From the NCBI GenBank assembly GCA_002077065.1, contig NAJO01000038.1, positions 124,001 through 188,000 on the forward strand: a stretch of DNA of 64,000 nucleotides. Direction: 5' to 3'. Within the stretch, counting starts at the first letter, position 1. Each line of letters opens with the position of its first letter. Shown piece after piece: positions 62,685 to 64,000 of the stretch. The translations under genes were made by a program, and so were the position numbers. Source of the stretch: Cryoendolithus antarcticus. Taxonomy: Eukaryota > Ascomycota > Dothideomycetes > Cladosporiales > Cladosporiaceae. The notes beneath the pieces are model-generated. The model saw only the letters and a list, made by a program, of their open reading frames with translations, did not search any database and had not been told where the DNA came from.

Positions 62685-64000
62685 TCACACTTCACCCCAC
62701 CCTCTACTCCCACCCTCACTGAACACTCCCTCACTTCCCGCGGTCCCTCCGCCGAACTCCCAGAAGCACCTACTACTAACACTACCGCCGTTCCTTCCAA
62801 CCCCGAGCCCGCTCTGGCTCTTGCAGCTGCTCCTGCTACCGAGACTCCCCATACGTCGCTTCAGCACGCTGTCTCGCCGTCTGATCTCCGCGGCTCGTGA
62901 GGACAGGAGAGGGTGGTGGAGGCGTATGTGCTCGGCTCGTGACATCGTGGGTGTGGACGCAGTGGCCCACGAGGCTGGCAGAGGACCAAGAGGTGTAGAC
63001 TGAGCGGGTACAGGTGGTGAAGGCGAGAAGCGCGAGGCGAGGTAAGATAGGATGGTCGAGAGATTGAGGGAGCGGGTGTAGAAGTCTCGAGTTTGGGTTT
63101 CGTGATTGGGTTGAGGCGTGGCAGGCTCTTCTTCGATACCCCAGAGTGATGTATCTGTTGGCTCAAGACCCGGGGAGGTGGGAAGGGTGGGTCGGAAGAG
63201 GCTAGAGTCGGCTGTTGACGCGTTTGGTGCGGCTGGGCGGGAGTGGCGGCTCAGGCGACGACGCTGTTGGTGGCGAATGTTGGGCGTGCGCTGCACAGTG
63301 GCTTCGCTGGGCTGAGCGTATGTATTGAATGCATTGCCATCTTGCGAAGCGAACTCTGCGACCAGCACATTCAGCTCTTTGGCGATGCGTTCAATGAGCT
63401 TGGCTTCCCAAGTGTGGTCTCGATCCCGGAAAGTGACCTGCGACTCCGTGGCTGCTGCTGCGGCAATGGGTGAAGTCAGAGTGAGCGTCGGTGAAGGGTC
63501 CTCTAGTAGCTGCTCGCCGAAGATGACGGATAGTGTGTTCTCATCCAGTCCGATCAAGTCTTGTATGACTCGACGAGTGATGCGTTGCCACCAGCTCTCC
63601 CCATCCGAAGTAAGGCCGTGTACTCTCTCGTCTTCACCCAGTATCGCAGCCACTTGACGCACTTTCTGGCTCTTGATGGGCCTTGTATCGGTAGCAACGG
63701 AAGATCGCCTCCGTCCCCTTCGCTTTGTCTCCTTCTCAATCTCCTCCACCACAGCCCGGCTTTGCTCTACCCGCCATCGCTCTATTCTCTCCCTTCGCTC
63801 GGACTCCAGGTATGCCTCCCCTACTTCCTCCACAGGCCCATCTAGTAACGATGTTCGCCTCACAGACCTCCGCCTCTGCGGGTTATGTCGTTCAAACTGC
63901 CAAAGCTGCTCCTGCAGCCCTGTACCACTCGCGAATGTCCCCAAACCATCATGTGTAGGCCACAGCGGTGTAGCACCACTCTGATCCAGTGATCGATAAG
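62685..64000 (-). CDS. Unknown Arg/Ser-rich protein (5' end beyond the window)
   Basis: A frame open from the right edge to a stop at 62685, at least 438 residues; there is no ATG near 63944, and the frame continues past 64000, so the N-terminus is missing. The visible part begins DGLGTFASGTGLQEQLWQFE. A helical charged segment follows (AYLESERRERIERWRVEQSR), then a mixed helical region (WWQRITRRVIQDLIGLDENT, VSAKE-type AKLIERIAKELNVLVAEFA). The C-terminal ~150 residues are low-complexity in Pro/Ser/Arg/Gly. It resembles fungal proteins of unknown function with possible nuclear roles, and I cannot name a family. The C-terminal Ser/Gly-rich end may be disordered. Confidence 0.55.
   Translation of the reverse strand, partial: YRSLDQSGATPLWPTHDGLGTFASGTGLQEQLWQFERHNPQRRRSVRRTSLLDGPVEEVGEAYLESERRERIERWRVEQSRAVVEEIEKETKRRGRRRSSVATDTRPIKSQKVRQVAAILGEDERVHGLTSDGESWWQRITRRVIQDLIGLDENTLSVIFGEQLLEDPSPTLTLTSPIAAAAATESQVTFRDRDHTWEAKLIERIAKELNVLVAEFASQDGNAFNTYAQPSEATVQRTPNIRHQQRRRLSRHSRPAAPNASTADSSLFRPTLPTSPGLEPTDTSLWGIEEEPATPQPNHETQTRDFYTRSLNLSTILSYLASRFSPSPPVPAQSTPLGPLPASWATASTPTMSRAEHIRLHHPLLSSRAAEIRRRDSVLKRRMGSLGSRSSCKSQSGLGVGRNGGSVSSRCFWEFGGGTAGSEGVFSEGGSRGWGEV

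Overview
The window is from a filamentous ascomycete (Pezizomycotina), most likely a Dothideomycete. The sequence shows a compact gene order of about one gene per 1.8 kb. It also shows many introns of roughly 50-75 nt with GT(A/G)AGT-like donors, CTAAC/CTGAC branch sites and C/TAG acceptors, and GC-rich third codon positions. The protein families are fungal: DNMT5, a fungal-type App1 phosphatase, a Prp3/RPA190 pair, a CVNH protein and GPI-type wall proteins. The class assignment is inference. No rRNA, tRNA, CRISPR array or recognisable transposon was seen. Coordinates of spliced genes below span start to stop, with introns listed in the evidence.

Left part (1-16 kb): the 5' portion of the nucleolar MIF4G gene NOM1/SGD1 runs off the left edge and is divergent from the three-exon SRP14 gene. 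Then come a type I Baeyer-Villiger monooxygenase with its own TATA box, a repeat-containing Pro-rich unknown, a small TATA-driven acidic protein, two apparently related unknown proteins (about 8.4 and 9.8 kb), a secreted Ser/Thr-rich protein, an MFS monocarboxylate-type transporter, proteasome subunit RPN12 and a GNAT acetyltransferase.

Middle (16-37 kb): an ambiguous small spliced locus is followed by a secreted App1-domain phosphatase that seems to need a 5-nt microexon, a second GNAT, a GT31-like Golgi glycosyltransferase and a small cytochrome b5. A DUF1993-type protein, AP-2 sigma and a CVNH protein come next. A decayed gene with two in-frame stop codons, possibly with a more decayed relative beside it, lies before EXO5 and an Mpv17/PMP22 protein. 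The divergent histone H3-H4 pair closes this part.

Right part (37-64 kb): splicing factor PRP3 and RNA polymerase I large subunit RPA190 lie in tandem. They are followed, on the opposite strand, by a 2293-residue DNMT5 (cytosine methyltransferase + RING + SNF2 ATPase). Then come a 2H phosphoesterase-like gene, VID27, a GPI-type repeat wall protein, a 4-coumarate/acyl-CoA ligase ending in a peroxisomal-type tripeptide, a TLS1/HCA59 splicing-linked protein and an unknown gene cut by the right edge.

The window is mostly housekeeping (RNA polymerase I and nucleolus, splicing, SRP, proteasome, histones, vesicle coat) interspersed with accessory secreted and metabolic genes. I see no biosynthetic gene cluster. 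The least explained features are the gene with two nonsense codons, the paired unknown genes near 8.3-10.4 kb, the microexon and the overlapping models near 17 kb.
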